From the NCBI RefSeq assembly GCF_016785085.1, contig NZ_JAENHO010000004.1, positions 620,001-684,000 of the forward strand: a DNA stretch of 64,000 nucleotides, read 5' to 3'. Positions 1 to 8,389 of the stretch are shown here, in pieces. The notes beneath the pieces are model-generated. The model did no database searches and was not told where the DNA came from. It saw only the letters and a program-made list of their open reading frames with translations. Made by a program: the position numbers and the translations under genes. This DNA is from Paractinoplanes lichenicola (GTDB taxonomy: Bacteria; Actinomycetota; Actinomycetes; Mycobacteriales; Micromonosporaceae). Numbering within the stretch: position 1 is the first letter of the stretch; every line of letters begins with the position of its first letter.

Positions 1-1
1 C

Positions 2-367
2 GCGCTGCCCGACGCCGTTCGCTACCTGGTCGGGGTGCTCGAGCCGGTCGAGGCGCGCGGCCGCACGTACGAGATCGGCGGCCCCGAGGTGTTGCGCTAC
101 ATCGACATGCTGCAGCGCGTGGCCAGGATTCAGGGGAGCTCGCTGCCCAACGTCACCGTGCCGCTGCTGACCCCGCGGTTGTCGTCGGCGTGGCTCAAGT
201 TCGTCACCGACGTCGACGCGGCGACCGCCCGCAACCTGGTCGACTCGATGACCACCGAGGTGGTGGTGCGCGACGACGCCATCACCCGTGTCGTGCCCGG
301 GGAGAGGATCGGGTACGACGACGCCGTACGGCTGGCCCTGGCCGAACGTGAGCAGGTGAAACGGTGA
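2..367 (+). CDS. NmrA/NAD(P)-binding epimerase-like protein, 3' part
   Basis: The reading frame is open from the left edge, so the N-terminus with the Rossmann nucleotide-binding motif lies outside the window. About 121 residues are visible. The segment YEIGGPEVLRYIDML is the post-Rossmann block of extended/atypical SDRs of the NmrA type, where a predicted sugar or quinone substrate would sit. The stop codon overlaps the GTG of the next gene by 4 bp (GTGA), so the two are probably translationally coupled. The family is recognised; the substrate is unknown. Confidence 0.7.
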   Translation, partial: ALPDAVRYLVGVLEPVEARGRTYEIGGPEVLRYIDMLQRVARIQGSSLPNVTVPLLTPRLSSAWLKFVTDVDAATARNLVDSMTTEVVVRDDAITRVVPGERIGYDDAVRLALAEREQVKR

Positions 368-1071
368 ACCTGGCCTGGGTGCGGCGGGCCCTGGGACCGT
401 CGCTGATCGACCGGGTCGAACGTGACCACCAGCAGACCGACCAGCAGTTCCGGCGGCGCCGCATCGTTGTCGCGTTCACGCTGGTGGCGGGCGCGGTGCT
501 GCTGGGCATCTCGCTGTCGGTGCGCCCGGGCGACGACCTGTTCTACCTGCTGACCGTGCTCGTGGCCGCCACCTGGATCACCGGGGCGTTGCTCTCCGGG
601 CCGCTGCATCTGGGCCGCATCGCGTTTCGCGACAAGCTGCGCCGCCCGATCGTCACGCCGATCGTGACCGGGCTCGTCATCGGCGCCATCTTCGTGACGG
701 GCTCGCTGATCGTGCGGGAGCTGCCGGCGCTGCGCGAGCTCGTCAACAGCGTGCTGGCCCACGCCCGGTACGGTGCCATTGTGCCGATCGTGGCGATCAC
801 CCTGCTCAACGGCGTGGCCGAGGAGGTCTTCTTCCGCGGCGCCCTGTTCGCGGCGATCGGCCGCCGGCACGCCGTCCTGCTGTCCACCGTGATCTACGCG
901 GCGGCCACGGTCGCCACCGGCAACCTCATGCTGGTCTTCGCCGCCTTCCTGCTCGGCCTGGTGCTGGGCCTGCAGCGCCGCGCCTCCGGCGGCATCCTGG
1001 CCCCGATCCTGACCCACATCACCTGGTCGACCACGATGCTCTTCGCCCTACCAGCCCTCATTCACCAATGA
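364..1071 (+). CDS. CPBP family intramembrane metalloprotease
   Basis: This 235-residue membrane protein has several hydrophobic helices and the CPBP (CAAX protease/bacteriocin-processing, formerly Abi) signature EEVFFRG at about residues 153-159, with further conserved helices after it. Members are glutamate/histidine metal-dependent proteases inside the membrane, processing prenylated or other membrane peptides. It starts at a GTG overlapping the stop of the upstream SDR gene by 4 bp. Substrate and biological role cannot be read from the sequence. Confidence 0.85.
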   Translation: MNLAWVRRALGPSLIDRVERDHQQTDQQFRRRRIVVAFTLVAGAVLLGISLSVRPGDDLFYLLTVLVAATWITGALLSGPLHLGRIAFRDKLRRPIVTPIVTGLVIGAIFVTGSLIVRELPALRELVNSVLAHARYGAIVPIVAITLLNGVAEEVFFRGALFAAIGRRHAVLLSTVIYAAATVATGNLMLVFAAFLLGLVLGLQRRASGGILAPILTHITWSTTMLFALPALIHQ

Positions 1072-1485
1072 GCGGGCCGGTGCTGCGGCTGGTCGGCTAT
1101 TGGGACGACCGCGCGCATCCGGGGGAGTGGCCGGACGTCTGCGGTTTCCTGTCCGAGACCGATGAGCCCGTACGGCGGAGGGTTGCGGCCTATCTGCGCT
1201 CGGGCACCGTGTCACTACCTTGCCGTGGCCGCCTGGGAACTGCCGGAGCACGCCGAGATCTACGTCGACCGGATCCCGCCCGACGCGATGGCGCTCCTGG
1301 TCGGCATCCGGCGGCTGCTCGGGGCGGCGTGGCCGTTCGCCGGCCTGCGCGACCTGCTCGCGTCCCAGCCCTTCCGGGCCGGCGCCGGCAACCCGGCCGA
1401 CCTGCATCGCGCCCTGAACGCGTCCCCCGAACTGCGGCCCTATCTGTTTTACGGCGCCGACGGCGCACTCCGGCCGCTCCCATGA
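1068..1485 (+). pseudogene. hypothetical protein gene with one frameshift
   Basis: The start ATG overlaps the end of the CPBP gene. The first part reads MSGPVLRLVGYWDDRAHPGE to about codon 46 in one frame, then coding-like sequence continues in another frame (AWELPEHAEIYVDRIPPDAM) to a stop at 1485, which overlaps the next start as ATGA. One extra base near 1195-1215 explains the shift. The stop-start overlaps on both sides suggest that the ancestral gene filled this interval exactly. The protein is not recognised. Either a real pseudogene or a sequencing indel. Confidence 0.5.
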
Positions 1486-2120
1486 AGTGGGCTTACGGCG
1501 AGACCGTCCTTTATCGGTACGGCCGGCAGGGGCGGGCGCGTTTCGTCCGGGTCGGCCGGGTCATCAGCGACGACGCCGACGGGCTGGCATTGTGGATCGC
1601 GCCGGGTTCGCCGCAGGTCGAGTCCGTGCTGGCCGACGGGCGGCCGCTGCGCTCGGTCCCGATCGCCGATCGCGCGACCCTGCCCCGGGCTCAGCGCCGG
1701 TCGACGTGGCGCGGTTCGGGCATCGTGCATTTCGCCCCGGCCGTCGGTGACTGGTCGCTGTGGTGGTTCTTCGACGCGGAGCAGCGGTTCAAAGGCTGGT
1801 ACGGCAACCTCGAGAGCCCCCGTACGAGGTGGGAAGCTGGCATCGACACCGCGGACCGGGCCCTCGACGTGTGGATCACGCCGGACCGGGTCGGCCGGTG
1901 GAAGGACGAGGACGAGTTCGCCGCCCTGACCGGGCTGCCGGGTCGTTGGACCGCCGAGCAGGCGCCGGCGATCCGGGCCACGGGGGAACACTTGATGCGC
2001 CTGGCCGCCGAGGGCGCCCCGCCGTTCGACGGCCGGTGGACCGGCTATCGCCCCGACCCGTCGTGGGGTCCCGTCACCCTGCCCGGCGGCTGGGATCGGC
2101 CACATCACGCCGGACCATGA
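1482..2120 (+). CDS. DUF402 domain-containing protein
   Basis: A 212-residue protein. The C-terminal half carries the DUF402 pattern (WSLWWFF, FKGWYGNLE, then a D-rich ALDVWI segment), a family that includes FomD-type nucleotide hydrolases and acts on nucleotide diphosphate esters. The ATG overlaps the stop of the broken upstream gene by 4 bp (ATGA), so it is the last gene of a four-gene run starting at the left edge. The start is chosen from that overlap. The physiological substrate is unknown. Confidence 0.75.
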   Translation: MKWAYGETVLYRYGRQGRARFVRVGRVISDDADGLALWIAPGSPQVESVLADGRPLRSVPIADRATLPRAQRRSTWRGSGIVHFAPAVGDWSLWWFFDAEQRFKGWYGNLESPRTRWEAGIDTADRALDVWITPDRVGRWKDEDEFAALTGLPGRWTAEQAPAIRATGEHLMRLAAEGAPPFDGRWTGYRPDPSWGPVTLPGGWDRPHHAGP

Positions 2121-2170
2121 AATGTGGCCGGCGACGCCTGGCATCGCCGGCCACTGTGGAGCCGCAAGGC

Positions 2171-2635
2171 TCAGGCGCCGGGGCGTTCGACGTCGCCGCG
2201 CCAGGAGCCGGTGGCGCCGCCGCGGTTCTCGATGAACTCCTTGAAGCGCTTGGTGTCGGCCTTGACCTGGTGGCTGTCCACCCCGATGGCGCTGCCGACC
2301 TTCTCGACGAACCCCTCGGGCTCCCAGTCGAGCTGAATGGTGACCCGGGTCTGTGCGTCGTCGAGGCGGTGGAAGGTGACCACGCCGGCGTGCTTGGTGT
2401 CGCCGCCGGTGCTGGCCCACGCGACCCGCTCGTCGGGGTGCTGCTCGGTGATCTCCGCGTCGAACTCGCGGGTCTGCCCGGCGATTTTGGTCACCCAGTG
2501 GGTGTGGGTGTCGTCGAGCTGGGTGATCGACTCCACGCCATCCATGAACTGCGGGAAGTCCTGGAACTGAGTCCACTGGTCGTAAGCGGTACGGATCGGC
2601 ACGTTCACGTCGACGGACTCGGTAACGGTACTCAC
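2171..2635 (-). CDS. SRPBCC family (polyketide cyclase/dehydrase-like) protein
   Basis: About 154 residues with the SRPBCC/START-like helix-grip pattern: AYDQWTQFQDFPQFMDGVES near the N-terminus, then TREFDAEITEQHPDERVAW and a long C-terminal helix. Such proteins bind a hydrophobic ligand in a cavity. An ATG exists six bases upstream (2641), but the AAGGAG sequence abuts it with no spacer and sits exactly 6 bases before the GTG at 2635, so GTG is preferred. Monocistronic; ligand unknown. Confidence 0.8.
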   Translation of the reverse strand: MSTVTESVDVNVPIRTAYDQWTQFQDFPQFMDGVESITQLDDTHTHWVTKIAGQTREFDAEITEQHPDERVAWASTGGDTKHAGVVTFHRLDDAQTRVTIQLDWEPEGFVEKVGSAIGVDSHQVKADTKRFKEFIENRGGATGSWRGDVERPGA

Positions 2636-2715
2636 GGTCATCTCCTTACGAGTGTGGTGAGGATGCGATACCCGCCCTGAGCCGCTCCAATCCAGTTGCG
2701 TCGGTTCGTGCGTCG

Positions 2716-3531
2716 TTAGGGGCGGAAGGCGCCGATGTTGCGGGCGGCCCACTCGGCGAAGGGCTGCGCCGGCCGGCCCAGGACCGTCGCCACGTCCGGG
2801 CTGACGCGTTGCTCCCGTACGGTCGGCGTGCCCAGAATCGCCAGCGTGCCCTCGACCACCGGCGGCGGCATGAACCCGAGCATCTGCTCGCGGGCCTGAT
2901 CCGGCGTCTGCTCGACGAACCCGATCGGCGAACCCAGCACGGCGGCCAGGTCGGCGACCCGCTGCCGCGGCGTGCTCAGGACCGGCCCGGTCAGCTCGTA
3001 CGTTCGTCCGTCGTGCCCGCCGTGCAGGGCGGCGGCGGCCACCGCGGCGATGTCGTCCGGGTCGATCACGGGCAGGCCGACGTCGCCGAACGGCGCGGCC
3101 ACGGTTCGCGTCGTGCGGATCGGCTCGGCCCACGCGAGGGCGTTGGAGGCGAAACCGCCGGGGCGCAGGATCGTCCAGTCGAGCCCGGACCCGCGTACGA
3201 GGTCCTCGATGGCTTGCAGCGGCGCGTGCGAAGGCCTGGTCCCGGCCGCTTGCGACGACTGCAGCACGACCCGCTTGACCCCCGCCGCCGTGGCCACGCG
3301 CAGGATCTCGGGTACGTCGAGGTGGGCCCCCGCGCCCTCCACGAGCAGATACATCGCCTCGGCGCCGGCCAGCGCCGGACCCAGGCTCGCCGGCTGCTCC
3401 AGGTCGGCGCGGTGGTGGCGAACCCCGGCCGGCACGGGGAGTCGCCCGCGGGAAACCGCTGTGACCGGCCCGGCCAGCAGCGAGACGAGCGTACGGCCGA
3501 CGTTTCCGGTGGCTCCTGTCACGACGAACAT
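2716..3531 (-). CDS. NmrA-like NAD(P)-binding oxidoreductase
   Basis: A 271-residue atypical SDR with the N-terminal nucleotide-binding motif GATGNVGR at residues 6-13 and no catalytic YxxxK, as in NmrA/quinone-sensor-like proteins (QOR2 type). A GGGGAG ribosome-binding site lies 8 bases before the ATG. It is divergently transcribed from an HxlR regulator across a 109-bp gap that holds repeats. That arrangement is typical of redox- or quinone-responsive HxlR-controlled oxidoreductases, so HxlR control is likely but inferred. Confidence 0.85.
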   Translation of the reverse strand: MFVVTGATGNVGRTLVSLLAGPVTAVSRGRLPVPAGVRHHRADLEQPASLGPALAGAEAMYLLVEGAGAHLDVPEILRVATAAGVKRVVLQSSQAAGTRPSHAPLQAIEDLVRGSGLDWTILRPGGFASNALAWAEPIRTTRTVAAPFGDVGLPVIDPDDIAAVAAAALHGGHDGRTYELTGPVLSTPRQRVADLAAVLGSPIGFVEQTPDQAREQMLGFMPPPVVEGTLAILGTPTVREQRVSPDVATVLGRPAQPFAEWAARNIGAFRP

Positions 3532-3592
3532 GCTGGTGTCTCCCCGTTCTCCCGCGTCGGTAGCGCGGCTGGGGAGGACGCTAGTAGCGTCG

Positions 3593-3618
3593 GGATAGTA
3601 GGTACCTAGAGGATAGTA
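3593..3618. promoter_or_regulatory. candidate HxlR operator
   Basis: Two direct copies of GGATAGTA (3593-3600 and 3611-3618) begin 18 bp apart and embrace a perfect palindrome TAGGTACCTA (3599-3608). The site lies between the divergent NmrA-like and HxlR genes, about 23 bp before the HxlR start. The position suggests autoregulation and control of the oxidoreductase gene; binding itself is inference. Confidence 0.4.
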
Positions 3619-3640
3619 ATGGCTTTGTGGCGGAGGGCAC

Positions 3641-4000
3641 ATGAAGCAGACCGCGGATCCCGAGCTGGCCTGCCCGGTCGCGCCGGTGGTCGACATCGTG
3701 TTCAGCCGCTGGACGACACCCATCCTGTGGAGCCTCAACACGCACGGCCGGCAGCGGTTCGTCGAGCTGGAGCGGCGGCTGACCAGCATTACGCCGAAGG
3801 TGCTGACCCAGCGGCTGCGTCGGCTCGAACGCGACGGCCTGGTCGCCCGCACCTACTACGCCGAGGTGCCGCCCCGGGTCGAATACGAGATCACCGAGCT
3901 CGGGGCCAGCCTCGGGCCGCTCTTCGCCCACCTGTCGACCTGGGCCGACGCCCACCTGCCGGAGGTCGACCGGGCGCGCGAGGCCTACGACGGCCGGTAG
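3641..4000 (+). CDS. HxlR family transcriptional regulator
   Basis: A 119-residue winged-helix protein with the HxlR pattern: Cys11 near the N-terminus, [40 protein letters not shown] (recognition helix and wing) and [11 protein letters not shown] single N-terminal Cys is characteristic of members that sense electrophiles or oxidants. It is divergent from the NmrA-like gene, its probable target. Its last 16 bases overlap the convergent SDR gene. Confidence 0.9.
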   Translation: MKQTADPELACPVAPVVDIVFSRWTTPILWSLNTHGRQRFVELERRLTSITPKVLTQRLRRLERDGLVARTYYAEVPPRVEYEITELGASLGPLFAHLSTWADAHLPEVDRAREAYDGR

Positions 4001-4938
4001 GCCAGGAACGTCGCACCCGCCAGGTTCTCCGAGATGCGCCAGATCCGCTCGGCGTCCTCGGGGTTGCGCAGCCGCGAATAGATCGGCTGCTCGGCGGGCC
4101 CGCCGCCCAGGTGCCCGAGACCGCTCGGCCCGTAGAAGCGGCCGCCGCGGGCCTCGGGTGACGTCGCCGCCATCAGCGCCGGCAGCCCCGCCGACTCGGC
4201 CGTGCCCAGCAGGATGCCGCGCCGCGAGAGCGCGCGGATGACCCGTACGGAGGAAGTGTCCTTCTCGCGGCCCAGGCCCGGCTGCGCGGCCAGCAGGTTG
4301 GTCGGCGCGACCCCGGGGTGCGCGATGTTGCTGGTGATGCCCCACCCGCCGGCCTGGCTGCGCCGGTCGAGCTCGAGACCGAACAGGCCGAACGCGATCT
4401 TCGACTGGCTGTAGGCGGCGCGGCCGTTGTAGGACCTCTCCCAGTTCAGGTCGTCCCAGTTGATCGAACCCTGGTTGGCGGCCACGCTCAGTTGCGAGGT
4501 GACCCGGGCCCGCCCGGCCCGCAGCAGCGGCAGCAGCTGGGCCACCAGCGCGAAGTGCCCGAGGTGGTTGCTGCCGAACTGCAGCTCGAACCCGTCGGCG
4601 GTGGTCTGCCGGGCGGGCGGCGTCATCACTCCGGCGTTGTTGATCAGCAGGTGGATCGGCCGCTCCTCGTCACGCAGCGTGGCTCCGAGCGCGGCGATCG
4701 ACGCCAGCGACGACAGGTCGAGGTCACGCAGCGAAACGGCGGCCTTCGGGTGCTCCTGTTTGATGCGGGCGATCGCTTTCTCGCCCTTGTTGCGATTCCG
4801 TACGGGCATGACGACCTCGGCGCCGGCCTGGGCCAGCCGGGTGGCGATTCCCAGCCCCATGCCGTCGCTCGCGCCGGTGACGACGGCGATTTTTCCGGTC
4901 AGGTCGGGAACGGTGAACTCGGGAGCGGTGCGGGCCAT
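3985..4938 (-). CDS. SDR family NAD(P)-dependent oxidoreductase
   Basis: A 317-residue classical SDR of the retinol-dehydrogenase/WW-oxidoreductase-like group: cofactor motif [10 protein letters not shown] near residue 23, NNAGV, and catalytic YSQSK. The ATG at 4938 is preceded by GGAAAGG. It is divergent from the MmyB-like regulator at 5082, a very common actinobacterial pairing in which the XRE regulator controls the SDR. Substrate unknown. Confidence 0.88.
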   Translation of the reverse strand: MARTAPEFTVPDLTGKIAVVTGASDGMGLGIATRLAQAGAEVVMPVRNRNKGEKAIARIKQEHPKAAVSLRDLDLSSLASIAALGATLRDEERPIHLLINNAGVMTPPARQTTADGFELQFGSNHLGHFALVAQLLPLLRAGRARVTSQLSVAANQGSINWDDLNWERSYNGRAAYSQSKIAFGLFGLELDRRSQAGGWGITSNIAHPGVAPTNLLAAQPGLGREKDTSSVRVIRALSRRGILLGTAESAGLPALMAATSPEARGGRFYGPSGLGHLGGGPAEQPIYSRLRNPEDAERIWRISENLAGATFLAYRPS

Positions 4939-5081
4939 TGTTTTCGCCTTTCCAGCGGCAGTGGATGCCCATTCAGGCTGCACCTTCCGGTGGACCGTAA
5001 CCACGGCCTGCCGGTCCCAGGCTGCCAAGGGGGGATCGGCGGGCCCAGGATGCGGTCCGGGATCGGTGATAGAACCGAACC

Positions 5082-5927
5082 ATGATTGACCGAGCCGGGC
5101 TGGCCGAATTCCTGCGCCGCCGCCGCGAGTCGCTCCAGCCGGAGGACGTCGGCATGCCGCGCGGCCAGCGGCGCCGCACGGCCGGCCTGCGCCGCGAAGA
5201 GGTAGCCACGCTCTGTCACATCTCCACCGACTACTACAGCCGGCTCGAACGCGAGCGCGGCCCGCACCCGTCCGAGCAGATGATCGCCTCGATCGCCCAG
5301 GGCCTGCACCTGTCGCTCGACGAGCGCGACCACCTGTTCCGCCTGGCCGGCCACAACCCGCCCGCCCGCGGCACCACCAGCGAGCACATCAGCCCCGGCA
5401 TGCTGCGCATCTTCGACCGGCTGGCCGACACCCCGGCCGAGATCGTCACCGAGCTCGGCGAGACGCTGCGCCAGACCTCACTGGGCGTAGCGCTCACCGG
5501 TGACCTCATGCGCTACACCGGCCCGGCCCGCAGCATCGGCTACCGCTTCTTCACCGACCCGGCCGCCCGCGCGCTCTACCACCCCGACGATCACGCGCTG
5601 CACGCCCGCGTCTTCGCCTCCGGCCTGCGCCGGGTCGTCACTCTGCGCGGCCCCGGCTCGTATGCCGCGCACCTGCAGTCGCTCCTGCTCGAAAGCAGCG
5701 CGGAATTCCGCGAAGTCTGGAACGAGCACGAGATCGGCGTCGGCTACAGCCACACGAAACGTTTCGTGCACCCCGAAGTGGGTGATCTCGAACTGGCCTG
5801 TCAGGGTCTGCTCGACCCCGATCAGTCCCATTCCCTGCTCGTTTACACAGCCATTCCCGGCAGCGAGAGCTACGAGAAGCTGCAACTGCTGTCGGTCATC
5901 GGCAGTCAGGACCTGCTGGCCCGCTGA
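5082..5927 (+). CDS. XRE family regulator with MmyB-like ligand domain
   Basis: A 281-residue regulator with an N-terminal helix-turn-helix ([18 protein letters not shown] at about residues 31-48, then [11 protein letters not shown]) followed by the MmyB-like PAS-type ligand domain, ending in [17 protein letters not shown]. Family members bind fatty acids or similar small molecules and often control a neighbouring SDR; here that would be the divergent gene at 4938. The 3' end overlaps the convergent flavoprotein gene by 22 bp. Confidence 0.9.
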   Translation: MIDRAGLAEFLRRRRESLQPEDVGMPRGQRRRTAGLRREEVATLCHISTDYYSRLERERGPHPSEQMIASIAQGLHLSLDERDHLFRLAGHNPPARGTTSEHISPGMLRIFDRLADTPAEIVTELGETLRQTSLGVALTGDLMRYTGPARSIGYRFFTDPAARALYHPDDHALHARVFASGLRRVVTLRGPGSYAAHLQSLLLESSAEFREVWNEHEIGVGYSHTKRFVHPEVGDLELACQGLLDPDQSHSLLVYTAIPGSESYEKLQLLSVIGSQDLLAR

Positions 5928-7444
5928 GGCGCCAGCAGTCCCCGCGTCGGCACGGAGAAAACCTGCACCGGCCGTACGCCGTGACAGCGCAGAATCGCGT
6001 TGGCGGCGACCGCGGCCGAGGCGGCGGACCGTTCCATCAGCGCGCACGGGAAAGGCATGCGCACCCAGTCGCCGGCCAGGAACAACCCGTCGGCGCCGGT
6101 GGCCACGCCCGGCCGGGTGGCGTCGCTGTTGACCCCGAACGACGGCGCGTCGTGCCCGATCCGGGTGTCGCGGTCGACCACCCGCAGCCAGCCCGCCTCC
6201 CGCCACAGGCCCGGCAGCTCCGACCACATGGCGTCGGCGGCCGGCCCGGCCTCGATGCCCTGGTCCGCGGCGTACGCGTGCAGCTCCACGACCGCGCCAC
6301 CGGTGCGCCGGGCCCACTGCTGCGCGCCGCGTTCGACGCGATGGAACAGGCTCACCGAATCCAGCAGGGGCTCACCAGCGACGCCGCTGAAGGGGGCCCG
6401 GCTCTCGGCGACGTCCCGGTCGGTCCAGAACCGGCTCACCGCGTACGGGGAAGTGGTTGTCACGGTTTTCATCCGGCTCGCCAGCTCGTGAGGCATGCCG
6501 GAAGAAGCCGCGACGATGCCGCTCGCCGAGGCCGGGTCGGTGGCCAGCACGACATGATCGGCCCGGAACTGCTCGCCGCCGCCCAGCGTGACGGTCCAGC
6601 CGGGCTCGATCCGGTCGACGGCGGCCCCCGTACGGATCTCGCCGCCGAGCGCCTGCAGCCGTTCGCTGAGCGGCCCCCAGATCGCGGTCTCGTAGTCGTC
6701 GTCCGGCGCGTCGAAGTTCAGGCCCTCCGGGTTGCGCAGGAAATAGAAGTGGAACTGCATGATCATCTCGGCGGCCGACATCTCGGTGGCCGGGTTGAAG
6801 AACGAGTGCGCGAACACGTTGAACAGCATCGACCGGGCCCGCGCGGGCATGGCCAGCCGGTCGAGGAACTCCGCGGCGGGCATGGCGTCGAACTCGCGAT
6901 AGGTCGCGGCCCGCGAATAACGCACCAGCGCCAGCGAGGTCGGCCCGTCGACGTCGCGCATCTCCGCCAGCGGCAGGCTGGGCGAGCGCGCCAGCAACGC
7001 GAGCAGGTTCCACGGCGGCCGGCCCGGCAACCCGCCGAAATCCTCTTCGGGCCAGGCCCGCGAGATCACCGGATAGCTGCCCGCCGGGCGCAGGAACGAC
7101 AACGCGGGGTCGATCCGGCGCAGGATGTTGCGCCAGTTGTAGTACTGCCGGAAGAACGCGTGGAAGCCGTGCCCGACCATCTGGCTCGAGCCGTCGGCCA
7201 GCTGTTTCGGCCACGCCGCGAGCCGCCCGCCGAGCCGCTCGTCGCGTTCGAGCAGGGTCACCGCGACGCCGCGCTCGGCCAGCAACAGGGCCGCCGTCAT
7301 CCCCGCGATGCCACCCCCGGCCACCACCGTACGGACGGGGTGTTCGACCGTGCGGGGCAGCGAGCGGTCGACGCGCACGAGGCGGTGGGCGTGCCGGCTG
7401 GTCGCGGTCGTTGCTCGGAGGTTGACGTCATGGGGAGAGCGCAC
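5906..7444 (-). CDS. FAD-dependent oxidoreductase, CrtU/phytoene-desaturase-like
   Basis: A 512-residue flavoprotein. The dinucleotide-binding motif GGGIAGMTAALLLAERG starts near residue 43 and is followed by ERDERLGGRLAAW. The block GHGFHAFFRQYYNWRNILRR and the later FAHSFFNPATEMSAAEMI resemble isorenieratene synthase CrtU (carotenoid desaturase/methyltransferase), and AGDWVRMPFPCALMERSAAS is the usual C-terminal FAD block. Start: GTG at 7444, with AAGGAAGG 9 bases upstream. No other carotenoid genes are nearby, so carotenoid modification is plausible but not proven by context. Confidence 0.75.
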   Translation of the reverse strand: MRSPHDVNLRATTATSRHAHRLVRVDRSLPRTVEHPVRTVVAGGGIAGMTAALLLAERGVAVTLLERDERLGGRLAAWPKQLADGSSQMVGHGFHAFFRQYYNWRNILRRIDPALSFLRPAGSYPVISRAWPEEDFGGLPGRPPWNLLALLARSPSLPLAEMRDVDGPTSLALVRYSRAATYREFDAMPAAEFLDRLAMPARARSMLFNVFAHSFFNPATEMSAAEMIMQFHFYFLRNPEGLNFDAPDDDYETAIWGPLSERLQALGGEIRTGAAVDRIEPGWTVTLGGGEQFRADHVVLATDPASASGIVAASSGMPHELASRMKTVTTTSPYAVSRFWTDRDVAESRAPFSGVAGEPLLDSVSLFHRVERGAQQWARRTGGAVVELHAYAADQGIEAGPAADAMWSELPGLWREAGWLRVVDRDTRIGHDAPSFGVNSDATRPGVATGADGLFLAGDWVRMPFPCALMERSAASAAVAANAILRCHGVRPVQVFSVPTRGLLAPQRASRS

Positions 7445-7746
7445 GCGAACCAGCCTTCCTTGTCGGGTCGGGGTCGGTTGCCGCTATCGCGTTATCGGAC
7501 CCGCCGGCCGGCCCGGGCCGCCGCGTCGATGCGCAGCGGGGCGACGTGCCGCTCGTTGTCAGATCCTGTGATTCGGGACGATGCCTATCGAGGGCGGAGG
7601 AAGAGAACTATTCGCACCCTACGTCATCGGTGCGGAACTCGCCGTTCGGCGTTATTTGCTCCTGTTCAAGTATGCGCGATAGTCACACGCCTATCTGGAC
7701 TCGGGAGCCTGTCAATCGCCGGTTCGCGGGTGCCTACCGTGTCGGC
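7445..7746. other. 302-bp gap with a possible leaderless promoter
   Basis: No coding sequence is supported here. Close to the next start a TACCGT hexamer (7735-7740) ends 6 bases before the ATG at 7747, the geometry of an actinobacterial -10 box driving a leaderless mRNA. A TGTCAA at 7710-7715 could be a weak -35. No Shine-Dalgarno sequence precedes that ATG, which fits leaderless translation. Confidence 0.35.
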
Positions 7747-8247
7747 ATGGTCAATGCGGCACTCGCCCAGGAACTGATCGACATGACCGACGAGGACCGG
7801 GAGCTGCAGCCCGGCGCGCTCGGCGACGACCTCACGGCCCAGCTGGCCCACCGGCGCGTCACCGTACGCAACGGCGACCGGCTGGCCGAGATCATGGACG
7901 AGCACGGCTGGCCCACGGCGGAACTCGTCGGCCCCGACGCGGCCCGCCGGGCGTGGCTGGTGGCACAACACGCCGACCGGCAGCTGACGGTGCAACGGCG
8001 GGCCCTGGAACTGATGAGCGCCGCGGTCCGGGCCGGGCAGGCCGACCCCGGGCAACTGGCCATGCTGGAGGACCGGGTGCTGATCAACGCGGGACATCGG
8101 CAGCGCTACGGCACGCAGATCGCCGGTATCGTCGACGGCGCCCCGGTCCCGTGGCCGTGCGACGACCCCGAGCACATGGATCAGCGGCGGGCCGCGGTCG
8201 GCCTGGAGCCGTACGCCGTGCATGTCGCCAAGCACGCGCCGGCCTGA
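7747..8247 (+). CDS. DUF6624-like hypothetical protein
   Basis: A 166-residue soluble protein. The pattern RNGDRLAEIMDEHGWPTAEL, then AWLVAQHADRQ and a final RRAAVGLEP, matches the DUF6624 group of proteins of unknown function. The start is the ATG downstream of a -10-like TACCGT, with no ribosome-binding site. It stands alone between two minus-strand genes. No function is known for the family. Confidence 0.7.
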   Translation: MVNAALAQELIDMTDEDRELQPGALGDDLTAQLAHRRVTVRNGDRLAEIMDEHGWPTAELVGPDAARRAWLVAQHADRQLTVQRRALELMSAAVRAGQADPGQLAMLEDRVLINAGHRQRYGTQIAGIVDGAPVPWPCDDPEHMDQRRAAVGLEPYAVHVAKHAPA

Positions 8248-8325
8248 GGCTGGGCCTTCCGGCACGGAAGAGTGCGTCCATGACTGCGCCGAGGGGCTGA
8301 TCTCCTGATCGACTAGCAGGATCGC

Positions 8326-8380
8326 GAGGCCGGTTCTGTCGTGCCCTTCCGCCGGGCCGGCGTGCGCGCGGGCCGGCCTC
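8326..8380. terminator. candidate bidirectional hairpin terminator
   Basis: GAGGCCGG (8326-8333) pairs with CCGGCCTC (8373-8380), with further GC-rich self-complementarity in the loop. It lies between the convergent ends of the DUF6624-like and NicO genes. There is only a TT after the stem, so an intrinsic terminator is likely but not certain. Confidence 0.45.
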
Positions 8381-8389
8381 TTCCAGGGC

